A DNA stretch of 64,000 nt from Lentzea albidocapillata subsp. violacea (lineage in GTDB: Bacteria > Actinomycetota > Actinomycetes > Mycobacteriales > Pseudonocardiaceae). Within the stretch, counting starts at the first letter, position 1. Each line of letters starts with the position of its first letter. The position numbers were made by a program, and so were the translations under genes. The stretch is taken from contig NZ_FNET01000013.1 of the NCBI RefSeq assembly GCF_900100275.1, forward strand, positions 1-64,000, given 5' to 3'. The notes beneath the pieces were generated by a model. It was not told the DNA's origin and made no database searches. It saw only the letters and a program-made list of their open reading frames with translations. This document shows positions 1 through 8,412 of the stretch, one piece after another.

Positions 1-185
1 GACCTTGGCCGTAGATCGAGGCAGCTGTTGCCGATCACCTGTGTGCGGGCGACATCGGTCTCGTGGATGGTTGAAGCCGCCTAATGCGGGCGATCTTCGT
101 AGTAGATCGAGGCAGTCGTTGCCGATCGCTTGTCCGTGGCCGATTTCGGTCTCGTGGACAGTTGAAGCCGCCCCCAATGCGGAAG
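1..185. repeat. Imperfect tandem repeat, period 91 bp
   Basis: Two diverged copies of one unit lie head to tail. The stretch starting GTAGATCGAGGCAG at position 11 recurs at 102, and blocks such as TCGGTCTCGTGGA and GTTGAAGCCGCC recur at the same 91-bp offset. Bases 1-10 resemble the sequence just before the second copy, so the array probably continues beyond the left window edge. I see no convincing gene in 1-287; open frames there have no ribosome binding site or recognisable protein. Confidence 0.75.
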
Positions 186-240
186 GCAGCCGCGCAGGCA
201 CCACTCACGTCGCAGGCGACTCGCCCTCGCGCACGGCAAA

Positions 241-265
241 GGCCGCCTCCCCAAGGGAAGCGGCC
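241..265 (-). terminator. Intrinsic-type terminator of the DEAD-box helicase gene
   Basis: An 11-bp inverted repeat (GGCCGCCTCCC / GGGAAGCGGCC) with one mismatch and a 3-nt loop lies just after the helicase stop codon on the minus strand. In that direction it is followed by TTT, a weak U-tract as is usual in GC-rich actinobacteria. Confidence 0.65.
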
Positions 266-287
266 TCAACCGTTGATCAGATCAAGC

Positions 288-1823
288 TCAGTGCTGCGGC
301 GCTGCCCGGCGCGGACGACCCGTGCCGCGCTCGGTTCGCCCGAACGCGCGACCACCCTCGGTCCGCTCCGAACGGCGCGGTCCACTGCGGAACTCGCCGC
401 CCTCGGTGCGGCGGCCGGAGCCACCGCGGGTGGCGCCACCGGCGGCCGGAGCGCCGAAGCGTCGGCCGGAGCCACCGCTGCGGCGGGCCGGCTTCTCGCG
501 TTCGATGATCGGCTCGCCGGACGGCGTGCGGGCGCCGGTGATGCGGGCCAGATCGTCGTCGCCGGGGCGCACCTTCGTGCTCTCCGGACGGATGCCCGCA
601 CGTGCGGCCATGCCCTGGACTGCGCGGCGCTGGTCGTGCGTGACCAGCGTGACGACCGTGCCGGACTGACCGGCGCGGGCCGTGCGGCCGGCGCGGTGCA
701 GGTAGTCCTTCGGGTCGGCCGGCGGGTCGACGTGCACGACCAGTGACACGTCGTCGACGTGGATGCCGCGGGCGGCTACGTCGGTGGCGATCAGCACGGG
801 GGTGGTGCCCTCGCGGAACTCGCCGAGCACGCGGGTGCGTGCGCTCTGGGCCTTGCCGCCGTGCAGTGCGCCGGCGTGGACGCCGACCGAGCGGAGCTTC
901 TTGGCCAGGCGGTCGACGTGGTGCTTGGTGCGCACGAACATGATCGTGCGGCCCTCGCGCGCGGCCACCTCGGTCACCACGTTCTGCTTGTCCTCGGCGG
1001 ACACGAGCAGCAGGTGGTGCTCCATCGTCGTGACGCTCGCGGTGGCCGGGGCCACCGAGTGCGTCACCGGGGAGTGCAGGTACTGGCGGACCAGCTTGTC
1101 CACGTCGCCGTCGAGCGTCGCGGAGAACAGCAGCCGCTGGCCGTCCTGCGGGGTCAGGTCGAGGATCGCCCGGACCTGGGGCATGAAGCCCATGTCGGCC
1201 ATCTGGTCGGCCTCGTCCAGCGCGGTGATCTCGACGGAGCCGAGGTCGCACGTGCCCTGGCGGACGTGGTCGGACAGGCGGCCCGGCGTGGCGATCAGCA
1301 GGTCGACGCCGCGGCGCAGGTGTTCGATCTGGCGCGGGAACGACGTGCCGCCGACGACGACGCGGCACCACAGGCCCAGCGAGCGGGCGTGCGGCATGAG
1401 CGCCGTCTCCACCTGCATCGCGAGCTCGCGGGTCGGAACGAGGATCAGGCCACGCGGCTTGTGAGGCACCGAGCGGCCCTTCGCGAGGCGGGTCAGCATC
1501 GCGAGGCCGAACGCCAGCGTCTTGCCGGAGCCGGTCTGGCCTCGGCCGAGGATGTCGCGGCCGGCCATGGCGTCGGGAAGGGTGGCCGCCTGGATCGGGA
1601 ACGGCTCGGTGATTTCGTTGGCGACGAGCGACTTGATGAGCGCGTCGGCAAGGCCGAGTTCAGCGAACGAGGGCAACGGGCCTTCCGGCAGCGTGCTCTC
1701 GAACGGCTCGGCGACGATCGGTTCCTCGACCCGCTGCTGCGGACGCGAGGAATTGCCCTGGCGACCCGAGCGGCGCCGCGGTGACCTGCGGCTTTGCCCA
1801 TGCTCGGAACGGCCTTCGGACAT
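288..1823 (-). CDS. DEAD/DEAH-box ATP-dependent RNA helicase
   Basis: A 511-residue superfamily 2 RNA helicase. Visible motifs in order are a Q-motif region (about 73-79), motif I GQTGSGKT (95-102), PTREL (130-134), DEAD (203-206), SAT (234-236) and HRAGRTAR (376-383). The last 80 or so residues are rich in Arg, Gly and Ser, and the first 30 are also basic; both resemble the RNA-binding tails of RhlE/CsdA-like helicases that remodel rRNA or mRNA. The ATG at 1823 has GGAGG 15 nt upstream; an in-frame TTG at 1832 would give a better 6-nt spacing and add three residues. Transcribed alone, with a hairpin downstream. Its specific RNA substrate cannot be told. Confidence 0.95.
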   Translation of the reverse strand: MSEGRSEHGQSRRSPRRRSGRQGNSSRPQQRVEEPIVAEPFESTLPEGPLPSFAELGLADALIKSLVANEITEPFPIQAATLPDAMAGRDILGRGQTGSGKTLAFGLAMLTRLAKGRSVPHKPRGLILVPTRELAMQVETALMPHARSLGLWCRVVVGGTSFPRQIEHLRRGVDLLIATPGRLSDHVRQGTCDLGSVEITALDEADQMADMGFMPQVRAILDLTPQDGQRLLFSATLDGDVDKLVRQYLHSPVTHSVAPATASVTTMEHHLLLVSAEDKQNVVTEVAAREGRTIMFVRTKHHVDRLAKKLRSVGVHAGALHGGKAQSARTRVLGEFREGTTPVLIATDVAARGIHVDDVSLVVHVDPPADPKDYLHRAGRTARAGQSGTVVTLVTHDQRRAVQGMAARAGIRPESTKVRPGDDDLARITGARTPSGEPIIEREKPARRSGGSGRRFGAPAAGGATRGGSGRRTEGGEFRSGPRRSERTEGGRAFGRTERGTGRPRRAAPQH

Positions 1824-2010
1824 TGATGGCAAAACAAACCTCCGGGACATGGCACGTCTCGAGGCTGCCCCGCGAGCTACCGCGGTGCCGATCACAAGGA
1901 CGGGCCCGGCGTGATGGTCACGCCGCTGATGAGTGGGTGGAAACACCGGTCAACGGCCGTCAGGCCTTCATCGGTGTACAGCACAGTCTAGCTGATCAAT
2001 GGCGACGCCT

Positions 2011-2050
2011 CGCGCGCCCGGCAGTGTCGTTGGACACCACCGGGCGCGCG
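2011..2050 (-). terminator. Strong hairpin after the RIO kinase gene
   Basis: The 11-bp perfect arms CGCGCGCCCGG (2011-2021) and CCGGGCGCGCG (2040-2050) enclose an inner GTGTC/GACAC pairing. It starts 10 bases beyond the kinase stop codon on the minus strand. There is no U-tract, so it may be an L-shaped terminator or an mRNA 3'-end stabiliser. Confidence 0.6.
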
Positions 2051-2060
2051 CGACGATGGG

Positions 2061-3026
2061 TCACCCCATGCCCGCCACGTCCAGCAGCGTCGCCACCAGC
2101 GCGGACGGGTCGCCGATCTCCGGCGGCAGGCCGCGCGAGGCGAACCAGCCGCAGATGTTGCGGACGTCGCGGTCGAGGAACTCGATACCGCGGGGGTTCG
2201 CGACGAGGTCGACCACCTGCGGCAGGTCGATCACGACCAGCCTGCCGTCGTGCACCATCAGGTTGTACGCCGAGAGGTCGCCGTGCGTGATGCCCGCCTC
2301 GGCGAGCGTCATCAGCGTGGCGACCAGCTGGCGCCACAGGTCGAGCAGTTCGTCCTCGTCGGGACGGGTCTGCGCGAGCCGCGGTGCCGCGTTGCCCTCG
2401 GCGTCCCCGATGAACTCCAGCAGCAGCTCGGTGCCGCTGCGCTGCACCGGATACGGCACCGGAGCGCCGATCTGCCACAGCTTGGAGAGCGCGGCGAACT
2501 CCGCGACCGTCCACTGTTCCGCGATCAGGTTGCGCCCGAACGCGGTGCGGTTCGCGATCGCCCGCGTCTCACGGGACTTCTTCATGCGACGACCCTCGAG
2601 GTACCCCGCGTCGCGGTGGAACATCCGGTGGTCGTTGCTGCGGTAGCGCTTGGCGGCGAGCAGGCACGACCTGTCGCCCATCGCGCGTTCCAGCAGGAAG
2701 ACGTCCGCCTCCTTGCCGGTCTTCACGATGCCCAGCTCGCGGTCGACCGCGGCCAGTTCGGTGATGAGCCAGTCCGGGTGCGGTTTCGGACCCTGATCGG
2801 CATCGCCCCACGTGGACCAGCGGTCGCCGTCCTCGGGGGTGTCCGCCGAACTGAGCTGGTCCTCGCGCACTCGTGCGACGCGCAGCTTCTCTTCTTCGGT
2901 CATTCGGCCGCGACGCGTGGGTTCCGCGTCGTCGGCCTTGCGGTTGGTGCGCTTTCCCTTGCGCCGCATGGTGTCGGCGGCGCCATCGAAAGCAGATTCG
3001 TAGCGTTCGAAAACGTGCTCGCGCAC
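2061..3026 (-). CDS. RIO-family atypical serine kinase/ATPase
   Basis: About 321 residues from a GTG with GGGAG 8 nt upstream. Residues 1-60 are charged and probably disordered. The kinase core shows a flexible P-loop region (GIVKTGKEADVF, 99-110), a candidate ATP lysine K126, the catalytic loop HGDLSAYN (248-255) and the metal-binding IDLPQ (266-270), all typical of RIO1-like proteins. RIO kinases assist small-subunit ribosome maturation in archaea and eukaryotes; the role of bacterial members is unsettled. An ATG at 2969 is an alternative start. Monocistronic, downstream of a possible tiny leader ORF (3091-3156) and closed by a strong hairpin. Confidence 0.9.
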   Translation of the reverse strand: MREHVFERYESAFDGAADTMRRKGKRTNRKADDAEPTRRGRMTEEEKLRVARVREDQLSSADTPEDGDRWSTWGDADQGPKPHPDWLITELAAVDRELGIVKTGKEADVFLLERAMGDRSCLLAAKRYRSNDHRMFHRDAGYLEGRRMKKSRETRAIANRTAFGRNLIAEQWTVAEFAALSKLWQIGAPVPYPVQRSGTELLLEFIGDAEGNAAPRLAQTRPDEDELLDLWRQLVATLMTLAEAGITHGDLSAYNLMVHDGRLVVIDLPQVVDLVANPRGIEFLDRDVRNICGWFASRGLPPEIGDPSALVATLLDVAGMG

Positions 3027-3090
3027 GGTGGGGTCTCCCAGGTGATGAAGGTGACCGCCCCACTGGCGCTCTGCGATCAAACGATGCTGA

Positions 3091-3156
3091 TCAGGCGCGA
3101 GGGACGGCTGGACGGGTCGCGAGTGCGGTGCCACGCCCAAAGACAGGCTCTGACAT
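3091..3156 (-). CDS. Possible 21-residue leader peptide upstream of the RIO kinase
   Basis: The ATG at 3156 has an ideal GAGGAGG ribosome binding site with a 6-nt spacer, one of the best Shine-Dalgarno sequences in the window. It opens a 21-codon frame (starts MSEPVFGRGT, ends PAVPRA) that stops 64 bases before the kinase start. I recognise no homologue. It could be a translated upstream ORF controlling the kinase mRNA, a free small protein, or chance. Coding is inferred only from the ribosome binding site. Confidence 0.35.
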   Translation of the reverse strand: MSEPVFGRGTALATRPAVPRA

Positions 3157-3234
3157 TTCGCACCTCCTCGATCCAGCTCCGTTGTCACGCTTCGGGGAGA
3201 AGCCTGCCGCACGCGTTCGGTGCGCGCAACCGAA

Positions 3235-3963
3235 TTAACCGGTGATCAGGTCCGCGGTCTTCGCGCCGGTCGGCACCATCGTGAGCCCGGCCTTCCGCGC
3301 GAGCTTTACCAGGCCTTTCAGGTCCGCGGGCTCCGCGCTGGACTTCGCGATTGCCCGCGCGAGCAGACCCTTGTGCGCCTTGTTGAAGTGGCTGACGATC
3401 TTGCCCTCGCTCGTGACCACCCGGACGACGACGGCGTGCGGGATCCGCGCGAGGCTCGAGTACGCGCCGGAACGCAGGTCGACGACGAACTCGTCGGCCT
3501 CCTCGAACACCGGCTCCAGCACGGACTTCCACACCGTGCGCAGGCTGCCGCACGACGGGAGCGTGCTGCCGCCGGACAACCGGTACGCCGGCACCGGGTC
3601 GCCGCCGCGAACCGCCCCGAACAGCGCCGAAGCGACCGCAAGCCGCTCGTAGGCGCGTTCTTTCTCGGCCTTCCTGAGCGACGGGAAGTCCAGGTTGTCG
3701 TAGAGCACGCCGGTGTAGCGCAGCAGCGCGGGTGTGGTCTCGGACGTGCGCAGCGACGCGTTGCGGTGCACCTCGTCGACCTGGCGTTCGGAGATGTCGA
3801 GCGCCTTGAGACTCGCCGGGACGTCCTTCGCGAGATCGGCCAGCGCGGACACCAGCTTGTCGCGCACGGGGTTGAGCTCGGGGAACGACAGCGCGTCGAG
3901 GTCGAGCGGCGCGCCCTCGCCGCCGATCGCCTTGGTCTCCGACGGGGGAAGCAGCACCAGCAC
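3235..3963 (-). CDS. YaaA/DUF328-family peroxide stress protein
   Basis: 242 residues, full length for the YaaA (UPF0246) family. It begins MLVLLPPSETK, the family's signature N-terminus, and ends with the conserved hydrophobic-basic segments around ARKAGLTMVPTG. Escherichia coli YaaA limits free intracellular iron and oxidative DNA damage during peroxide stress; this is family knowledge, not visible here. The GTG start at 3963 lies 7 nt behind a TACCCT -10-like box and has no ribosome binding site, which points to leaderless translation. Stands alone, with 276 non-coding bases upstream. Confidence 0.9.
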   Translation of the reverse strand: MLVLLPPSETKAIGGEGAPLDLDALSFPELNPVRDKLVSALADLAKDVPASLKALDISERQVDEVHRNASLRTSETTPALLRYTGVLYDNLDFPSLRKAEKERAYERLAVASALFGAVRGGDPVPAYRLSGGSTLPSCGSLRTVWKSVLEPVFEEADEFVVDLRSGAYSSLARIPHAVVVRVVTSEGKIVSHFNKAHKGLLARAIAKSSAEPADLKGLVKLARKAGLTMVPTGAKTADLITG

Positions 3964-4144
3964 GGGTCAAAGGGTAGGGCAGCGGCCGAAAACCGCTGGA
4001 CCTGCGTGGTCGTCGGAGCGGCAGGGAAGAACTCGGCGCTGCACCGCGTGCCTCCGGGGGCGTGGGTACCGCGGCGGGCCACACCGAAAGGCCTGTGAGC
4101 CGGGAATTCCGGCGCACTGACCCTGCCCCGTGTCGGTGGAGCGT

Positions 4145-4170
4145 GCCGCAGACCGACATCGGTCTGCGGC
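4145..4170 (-). terminator. Perfect dyad after the methyltransferase gene
   Basis: GCCGCAGACCGA and TCGGTCTGCGGC form 12-bp arms around a 2-base centre. The dyad lies 70 bases past the methyltransferase stop on the minus strand and about 180 bases upstream of yaaA. It has no U-tract, so an operator is an alternative. I see no gene in the rest of 3964-4239. Confidence 0.5.
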
Positions 4171-4239
4171 GCGTGCGTTGAGGCGCACCAGCCGAAGCTG
4201 TTGTGTCGTGCAACGCCAGCGTCGCTCTGACCGCAATCC

Positions 4240-4995
4240 CTAGGGTGCCTGCAACGTCAGGTAGGCCAAGCCCATCGTTTCGCGCCATCCGCGCAGGCGG
4301 TAGTGGCGGGCGTTGTCGGCCTTGGCCCTGATCTCCGCGACGTGCTCGGAGCCGGGGTTGTCGCGCAGCCAGCGTTCCCAGGCGAGGCCGTGGCCGTTCT
4401 CGAACACGTCCCACTCGTCGAGGCTCGCCTGTTCGACGGCGAGCATGCGGTAGCCGTGGCGGTGGGCCAGGTCAACGAGGTCGGCCAGCGAGCCGTACTG
4501 GTCTCGCGGAACCGGCATCGCGGCCAGTTGGGCCTCGGTGGGTTCGCGTTCCCAGAAGCCCTCGCCGAGCAGGAGCCGGCCGCGCGGAGCGAGCAGCTTC
4601 CTGGCCTCGGTGAGCGCGTTCGCCGTGTGCTGCAACGGGTCTCCGCCCCACACCTGGCTGGCGCCGTTGACGATGACCACGTCGGCCGGCCTGGCCGGGT
4701 GCCACTCGGCGACGTCGGCCACCTGGAGGCTGACGCGGCCGCTCAGGCCTCGGGCGTCGGCGTTGGCTTGGGCGCACGCGATGTCCGTCGCGTTCCTGTC
4801 CACGCCGGTGCCGGTGGCCGTGGGGGCGGCTTCCAGGGTGCGCAGGAGGAACTCCGCCCAGCCGCAGCCGAGGTCGAGCACGTGGGCGTCGTCCAGTGGC
4901 ATGAGCGAGCGGATGAGGCGGGCGGCTCGTTCCTCGGACAGGGGTCCGTGGAACGTCAGGTCCTCATGCAGCGGTGCGATCTCCGGAGATGTCAT
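4240..4995 (-). CDS. Class I SAM-dependent methyltransferase
   Basis: 251 residues. The Rossmann SAM-binding motif I is VLDLGCGWAEF (39-49), followed by an acidic residue after the second strand (GTGVDRN) and a DVVIVNGASQVWGG motif IV region. The C-terminal half (tyrosine, tryptophan and arginine rich) is probably the substrate lid. The substrate is unknown. The start codons of this gene and the GNAT gene to the right are 86 bp apart on opposite strands, so they share a divergent promoter region. Confidence 0.85.
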   Translation of the reverse strand: MTSPEIAPLHEDLTFHGPLSEERAARLIRSLMPLDDAHVLDLGCGWAEFLLRTLEAAPTATGTGVDRNATDIACAQANADARGLSGRVSLQVADVAEWHPARPADVVIVNGASQVWGGDPLQHTANALTEARKLLAPRGRLLLGEGFWEREPTEAQLAAMPVPRDQYGSLADLVDLAHRHGYRMLAVEQASLDEWDVFENGHGLAWERWLRDNPGSEHVAEIRAKADNARHYRLRGWRETMGLAYLTLQAP

Positions 4996-5081
4996 CGCTC
5001 GCAGGATGGCTCTGGTGGCACGGCTCGGGCAACGCGTTATTCGGTTGTTGGGGCTATCTCCCTTCCGTAGCGTCAGTCGGC

Positions 5082-6038
5082 GTGGAACTCGTGTGGCGCC
5101 CGCTCACGACAGCGGACATCCCGGCGGTGGCCGCGCTCTACAACACGGCCGAGGCGGTCGACGACACCGGCGAACTGATGTCCGAAGAGGACTTCGCCCA
5201 GTCGTTCGGCCAGGCCGACCTGCCAGGTGGGTCGCTGGCCGTGTTCGCGGACGGACGGCTCGCGGCTTACGGGCTGGTCGTGTTGCGCGACAACCCCGTT
5301 GGCACACATCGCGTCCGGCTCGACGGGATGGTGCACCCCGAGTACCGGCGTGCGGGCATCGGGCTGCAGCTCCTGCCCCGCCTCGCCGAACTCGCGCGCG
5401 ACCTCCACGTCGCACGGCACCCGGACCTGCCGCTCGCCGTGTGCACCATGGTCGAGAGCCGGTCCGAAGGGCACATAGCGCTGGCCGAGAAACTCGGGTT
5501 CGGCGCGGACCGCCACTTCTACGAGCTGGAGGTGGCACTGGGCGAGACACTCGCCCAGGTCCCGATCCCGCCCGGCTACGAGATCGTGCCGTTCTCCGCG
5601 GCCCGTGACGAAGAGGTCCGCCTGGTCTGCAACGCGGCGTTCGCGCAGCACTGGGGATCGGTCGAGCGCAGCCCCGAGGAATGGGCGGCGTCGTTCACCG
5701 ACAACAAGCGGTTCGTTCCGGAATCCTCCTTCCTGGCGCTCTCGGACGACGCGGTGGCCGGGTTCGTGCTCGCGCGGCACTACCCGGTCGTCGAGGAGAT
5801 GACCGGTGTCCGCGAGCTGTGGATCGGTGACGTCGGCACCCTGGAGGAGCACCGCGGGCGTGGCGTGGCCTCCGCCCTGCTGAGCTGGACGCTGGCTCAG
5901 GGCAGGGCGAAGGGCCACCACCGCGCGGGACTCTCCGTGGACTCGGCCAACTCGACCAGTGCGCTCGGCGTGTACGAGCGCGCCGGGTTCGAGGTGGCGC
6001 GGACCTGGATCGACTACGGGCGGCCGGAAGAGCTTTAG
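5082..6038 (+). CDS. Tandem GNAT-domain N-acetyltransferase
   Basis: 318 residues from GTG 5082, which follows a TAGCGT box by 8 nt (probable leaderless start). It holds two GNAT folds. The first has the acetyl-CoA loop RRAGIG (89-94), the second has HRGRGVA (257-263) with a canonical alpha-helix and the ending VYERAGF. The two-domain layout resembles mycothiol synthase MshD and related actinobacterial acetyltransferases, but I cannot claim MshD. Its stop codon overlaps by two bases the stop of the convergent VOC gene. Confidence 0.85.
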   Translation: MELVWRPLTTADIPAVAALYNTAEAVDDTGELMSEEDFAQSFGQADLPGGSLAVFADGRLAAYGLVVLRDNPVGTHRVRLDGMVHPEYRRAGIGLQLLPRLAELARDLHVARHPDLPLAVCTMVESRSEGHIALAEKLGFGADRHFYELEVALGETLAQVPIPPGYEIVPFSAARDEEVRLVCNAAFAQHWGSVERSPEEWAASFTDNKRFVPESSFLALSDDAVAGFVLARHYPVVEEMTGVRELWIGDVGTLEEHRGRGVASALLSWTLAQGRAKGHHRAGLSVDSANSTSALGVYERAGFEVARTWIDYGRPEEL

Positions 6039-6394
6039 AGCTCCTCGCCCGCCTGGCCGACGCAGAACTGGTTGCCGTCCGGGTCGGCGAGCACCGACCA
6101 CACGAGACCGGGGACGCTGTGCACCCCGACCTCCGTGGCGCCGAGCTCGACCAGGCGGGCCACCTCTGCCAGGCGATCCGGCACGTGCGAGTCGAAGTGG
6201 ACTCTGTTCTTGCCCGGCGTCGCGTTCGGCACCTGCTGGATGCCGAGCGCCGGACCGGACGCGGTGTTCGGCGCGAGCACGATGAACTCACCCCAGTCGT
6301 TCTGGATCTTGGTGCCCAGAGCGGCCGTCCAGAACTCGGCGAGCTTGCGTGCGTCGCCCGTGTCGATCGTGATCATCTCAATGGTCAGCGGCAT
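6035..6394 (-). CDS. VOC (glyoxalase/bleomycin resistance-like) family protein
   Basis: 119 residues, the length of a single VOC domain with two beta-alpha-beta-beta-beta modules. It begins MPLTIEMITIDTGDARKLAEFW and ends with the typical VWSVLADPDGNQFCV strand pair. Members bind metal and handle small hydrophobic or electrophilic molecules, or confer bleomycin-type resistance. The ATG follows a TAGCGT box by 7 nt, with no ribosome binding site. Convergent with and overlapping the GNAT gene at the stop codons (6035-6038). Confidence 0.85.
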   Translation of the reverse strand: MPLTIEMITIDTGDARKLAEFWTAALGTKIQNDWGEFIVLAPNTASGPALGIQQVPNATPGKNRVHFDSHVPDRLAEVARLVELGATEVGVHSVPGLVWSVLADPDGNQFCVGQAGEEL

Positions 6395-6529
6395 GGAACG
6401 GACGCTACTCAGGGGGTCTGACAATTCCGGTCGCCGCAGGTCAAAGCCACACCGGAGCACCGCGCGCGATTTCGGGAAACATCCAACCAGTACGCTGCTA
6501 CAACTGCCCGTGAACGAGGAGTACCCACC

Positions 6530-8272
6530 GTGATCACCAGGATGTCGTCGCTGTTCCTGCGCACCCTTCGCGAGGATCCGGCGGACGCCGAAGTGCCCAG
6601 CCACAAGCTGCTGGTGCGCGCCGGCTACGTCCGCCGCGTCGCGCCGGGCGGGTACACCTGGCTGCCGCTGGGCCTCAAGGTCCTGCGCAACATCGAGGCC
6701 ATCGTCCGCGAGGAGATGGACGCCTTCGGCGCGCAGGAGATCCAGTTCCCCGCGCTGCTGCCCAAGGAGCCCTACGAGGCGACGAACCGGTGGGAGGAGT
6801 ACGGCCCCAACCTGTTCCGCCTCAAGGACCGCAAGGGCGCCGACTACCTCCTCGGCCCCACGCACGAGGAGATGTTCACCCTCACCGTCAAGGGCGAGTA
6901 CAGCTCCTACAAGGACTACCCGGTCACGCTGTACCAGATCCAGACCAAGTACCGCGACGAGGCGCGTCCCCGTGCGGGCATCCTGCGCGGCCGCGAGTTC
7001 CTGATGAAGGACTCGTACTCGTTCGACCTCACCGACGAGGGCCTGAGCCAGTCGTACCAGAACCACCGCGACGCCTACATCCGCATCTTCGACCGGCTCG
7101 GCCTGGAGTACGTGATCGTCTCCGCCACGTCCGGCGCGATGGGCGGCTCGGCGTCCGAGGAGTTCCTCGCCGTCGCCGAGACGGGCGAGGACACGTTCGT
7201 GCGCAGCACCGAGTCCGGTTACGCGGCGAACGTCGAGGCCGTCGTCACGCCCGTGCCCGCCGAGCAGTCGATCGACGACAAGCCCGCCGCGCAGGTGCAC
7301 CACACGCCGAACACGCCCACCATCGAGACTCTGGTGGACTTCCTCAACGCCAACACCGACCGCAAGTTCACCGCGGCCGACACGCTGAAGAACGTCCTGG
7401 TGAAGGTCAAGCACCCCGGCAAGGACTGGGAGCTGCTCGCGGTGGCCGTCCCCGGTGACCGCGAGGTCGACTTCAAGCGCCTCGAGGCAGCGTTCGAACC
7501 GGCTGAGGTCGCGATGCTGGAAGCGGCCGACTTCGCCAAGAACTCGTTCCTGGTCAAGGGTTACATCGGTCCGGGCGCCATCCAGGCCAACGGCATCCGG
7601 TTCCTCGCCGACCCCCGCGTCGTCAAGGGCACCGCGTGGGTCACCGGCGCGGACAAGGCCGACCACCACGTCGTCGACCTGGTGGCGGGCCGCGACTTCA
7701 CCCCCGACGGCGTCATCGACGTCGCCGAGGTCCGCGAGGGCGACGCCTCCCCGGACGGCAAGGGCGTGCTGGTCGCCGCGCGCGGCATCGAGATCGGCCA
7801 CATCTTCCAGCTCGGCCGCAAGTACGCGGACGCGTTCTCGCTCGACGCCCTCGGCTCGGACTCCAAGCCCGTCCGCATCACCATGGGCTCGTACGGCGTC
7901 GGCGTCTCGCGTCTCGTCGCGGTCATCGCGGAGCAGTCGCACGACGACCGCGGCCTGATCTGGCCCCGCAACGTCGCGCCCGCCGACGTCCACGTCGTGG
8001 TCGCCGGCAAGGACGAGACGCTCATGGGCGCCGGCGAGGACTTCGCGAAGCAGCTCAGCGCCAAGGGCCTCAAGGTCCTGCTGGACGACCGCAAGGCGAG
8101 CCCCGGCGTGAAGTTCGCGGACGCCGAACTCGTGGGCATCCCGACGATCCTGGTGATCGGCCGCGGTCTGAAGGACGGCACCGTCGAGGTCAAGGACCGC
8201 CGCTCCGGCGAGCGCGTCGAGGTGCCGGTCGCCGAGGCCGTCGAGCACCTGGTGCGGGTCGTCGCCGGCTAG
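6530..8272 (+). CDS. Prolyl-tRNA synthetase
   Basis: Charges tRNA-Pro with proline in the cytoplasm. 580 residues, matching the bacterial-type enzyme that carries an editing (INS) domain between class II motifs 2 and 3. Visible are the N-terminal RTLREDP signature, motif 2 near residue 157 (FLMKDSYSFD) and motif 3 GSYGVGVSRL before the anticodon-binding domain. Starts at GTG 6530 with CGAGGAG 8 nt upstream. Followed by a hairpin, so it appears to be monocistronic. Confidence 0.97.
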   Translation: MITRMSSLFLRTLREDPADAEVPSHKLLVRAGYVRRVAPGGYTWLPLGLKVLRNIEAIVREEMDAFGAQEIQFPALLPKEPYEATNRWEEYGPNLFRLKDRKGADYLLGPTHEEMFTLTVKGEYSSYKDYPVTLYQIQTKYRDEARPRAGILRGREFLMKDSYSFDLTDEGLSQSYQNHRDAYIRIFDRLGLEYVIVSATSGAMGGSASEEFLAVAETGEDTFVRSTESGYAANVEAVVTPVPAEQSIDDKPAAQVHHTPNTPTIETLVDFLNANTDRKFTAADTLKNVLVKVKHPGKDWELLAVAVPGDREVDFKRLEAAFEPAEVAMLEAADFAKNSFLVKGYIGPGAIQANGIRFLADPRVVKGTAWVTGADKADHHVVDLVAGRDFTPDGVIDVAEVREGDASPDGKGVLVAARGIEIGHIFQLGRKYADAFSLDALGSDSKPVRITMGSYGVGVSRLVAVIAEQSHDDRGLIWPRNVAPADVHVVVAGKDETLMGAGEDFAKQLSAKGLKVLLDDRKASPGVKFADAELVGIPTILVIGRGLKDGTVEVKDRRSGERVEVPVAEAVEHLVRVVAG

Positions 8273-8283
8273 AACAGGTAACT

Positions 8284-8328
8284 GAACGCCGGGTGGTGCG
8301 CTGGAAGTGGGCGCGCGGCCCGGCGTTC
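8284..8328 (+). terminator. Hairpin downstream of proS
   Basis: GAACGCCGGG (8284-8293) pairs with CCCGGCGTTC (8319-8328) across a 25-nt loop, starting 11 bases after the proS stop codon. The loop is long and the U-tract weak (GGCGTTT). Confidence 0.5.
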
Positions 8329-8375
8329 GGCGTTTCAGCGGTCGGCCTGTCCGCGGGGGAGTGGACTCGTTGCCT

Positions 8376-8400
8376 GCCGCCGTCCACATCGGACGGCGGC
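8376..8400 (-). terminator. Hairpin downstream of the proline-rich membrane protein gene
   Basis: The perfect 10-bp arms GCCGCCGTCC / GGACGGCGGC enclose a 5-nt loop. It lies 12 bases beyond the stop of the minus-strand gene that ends at 8413. Confidence 0.6.
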
Positions 8401-8412
8401 GCGCGGTAGGTC

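Noticed and set aside
1..185. CRISPR array
   Set aside because: Only two diverged 91-bp units without short identical repeats and unique spacers, and no cas genes.
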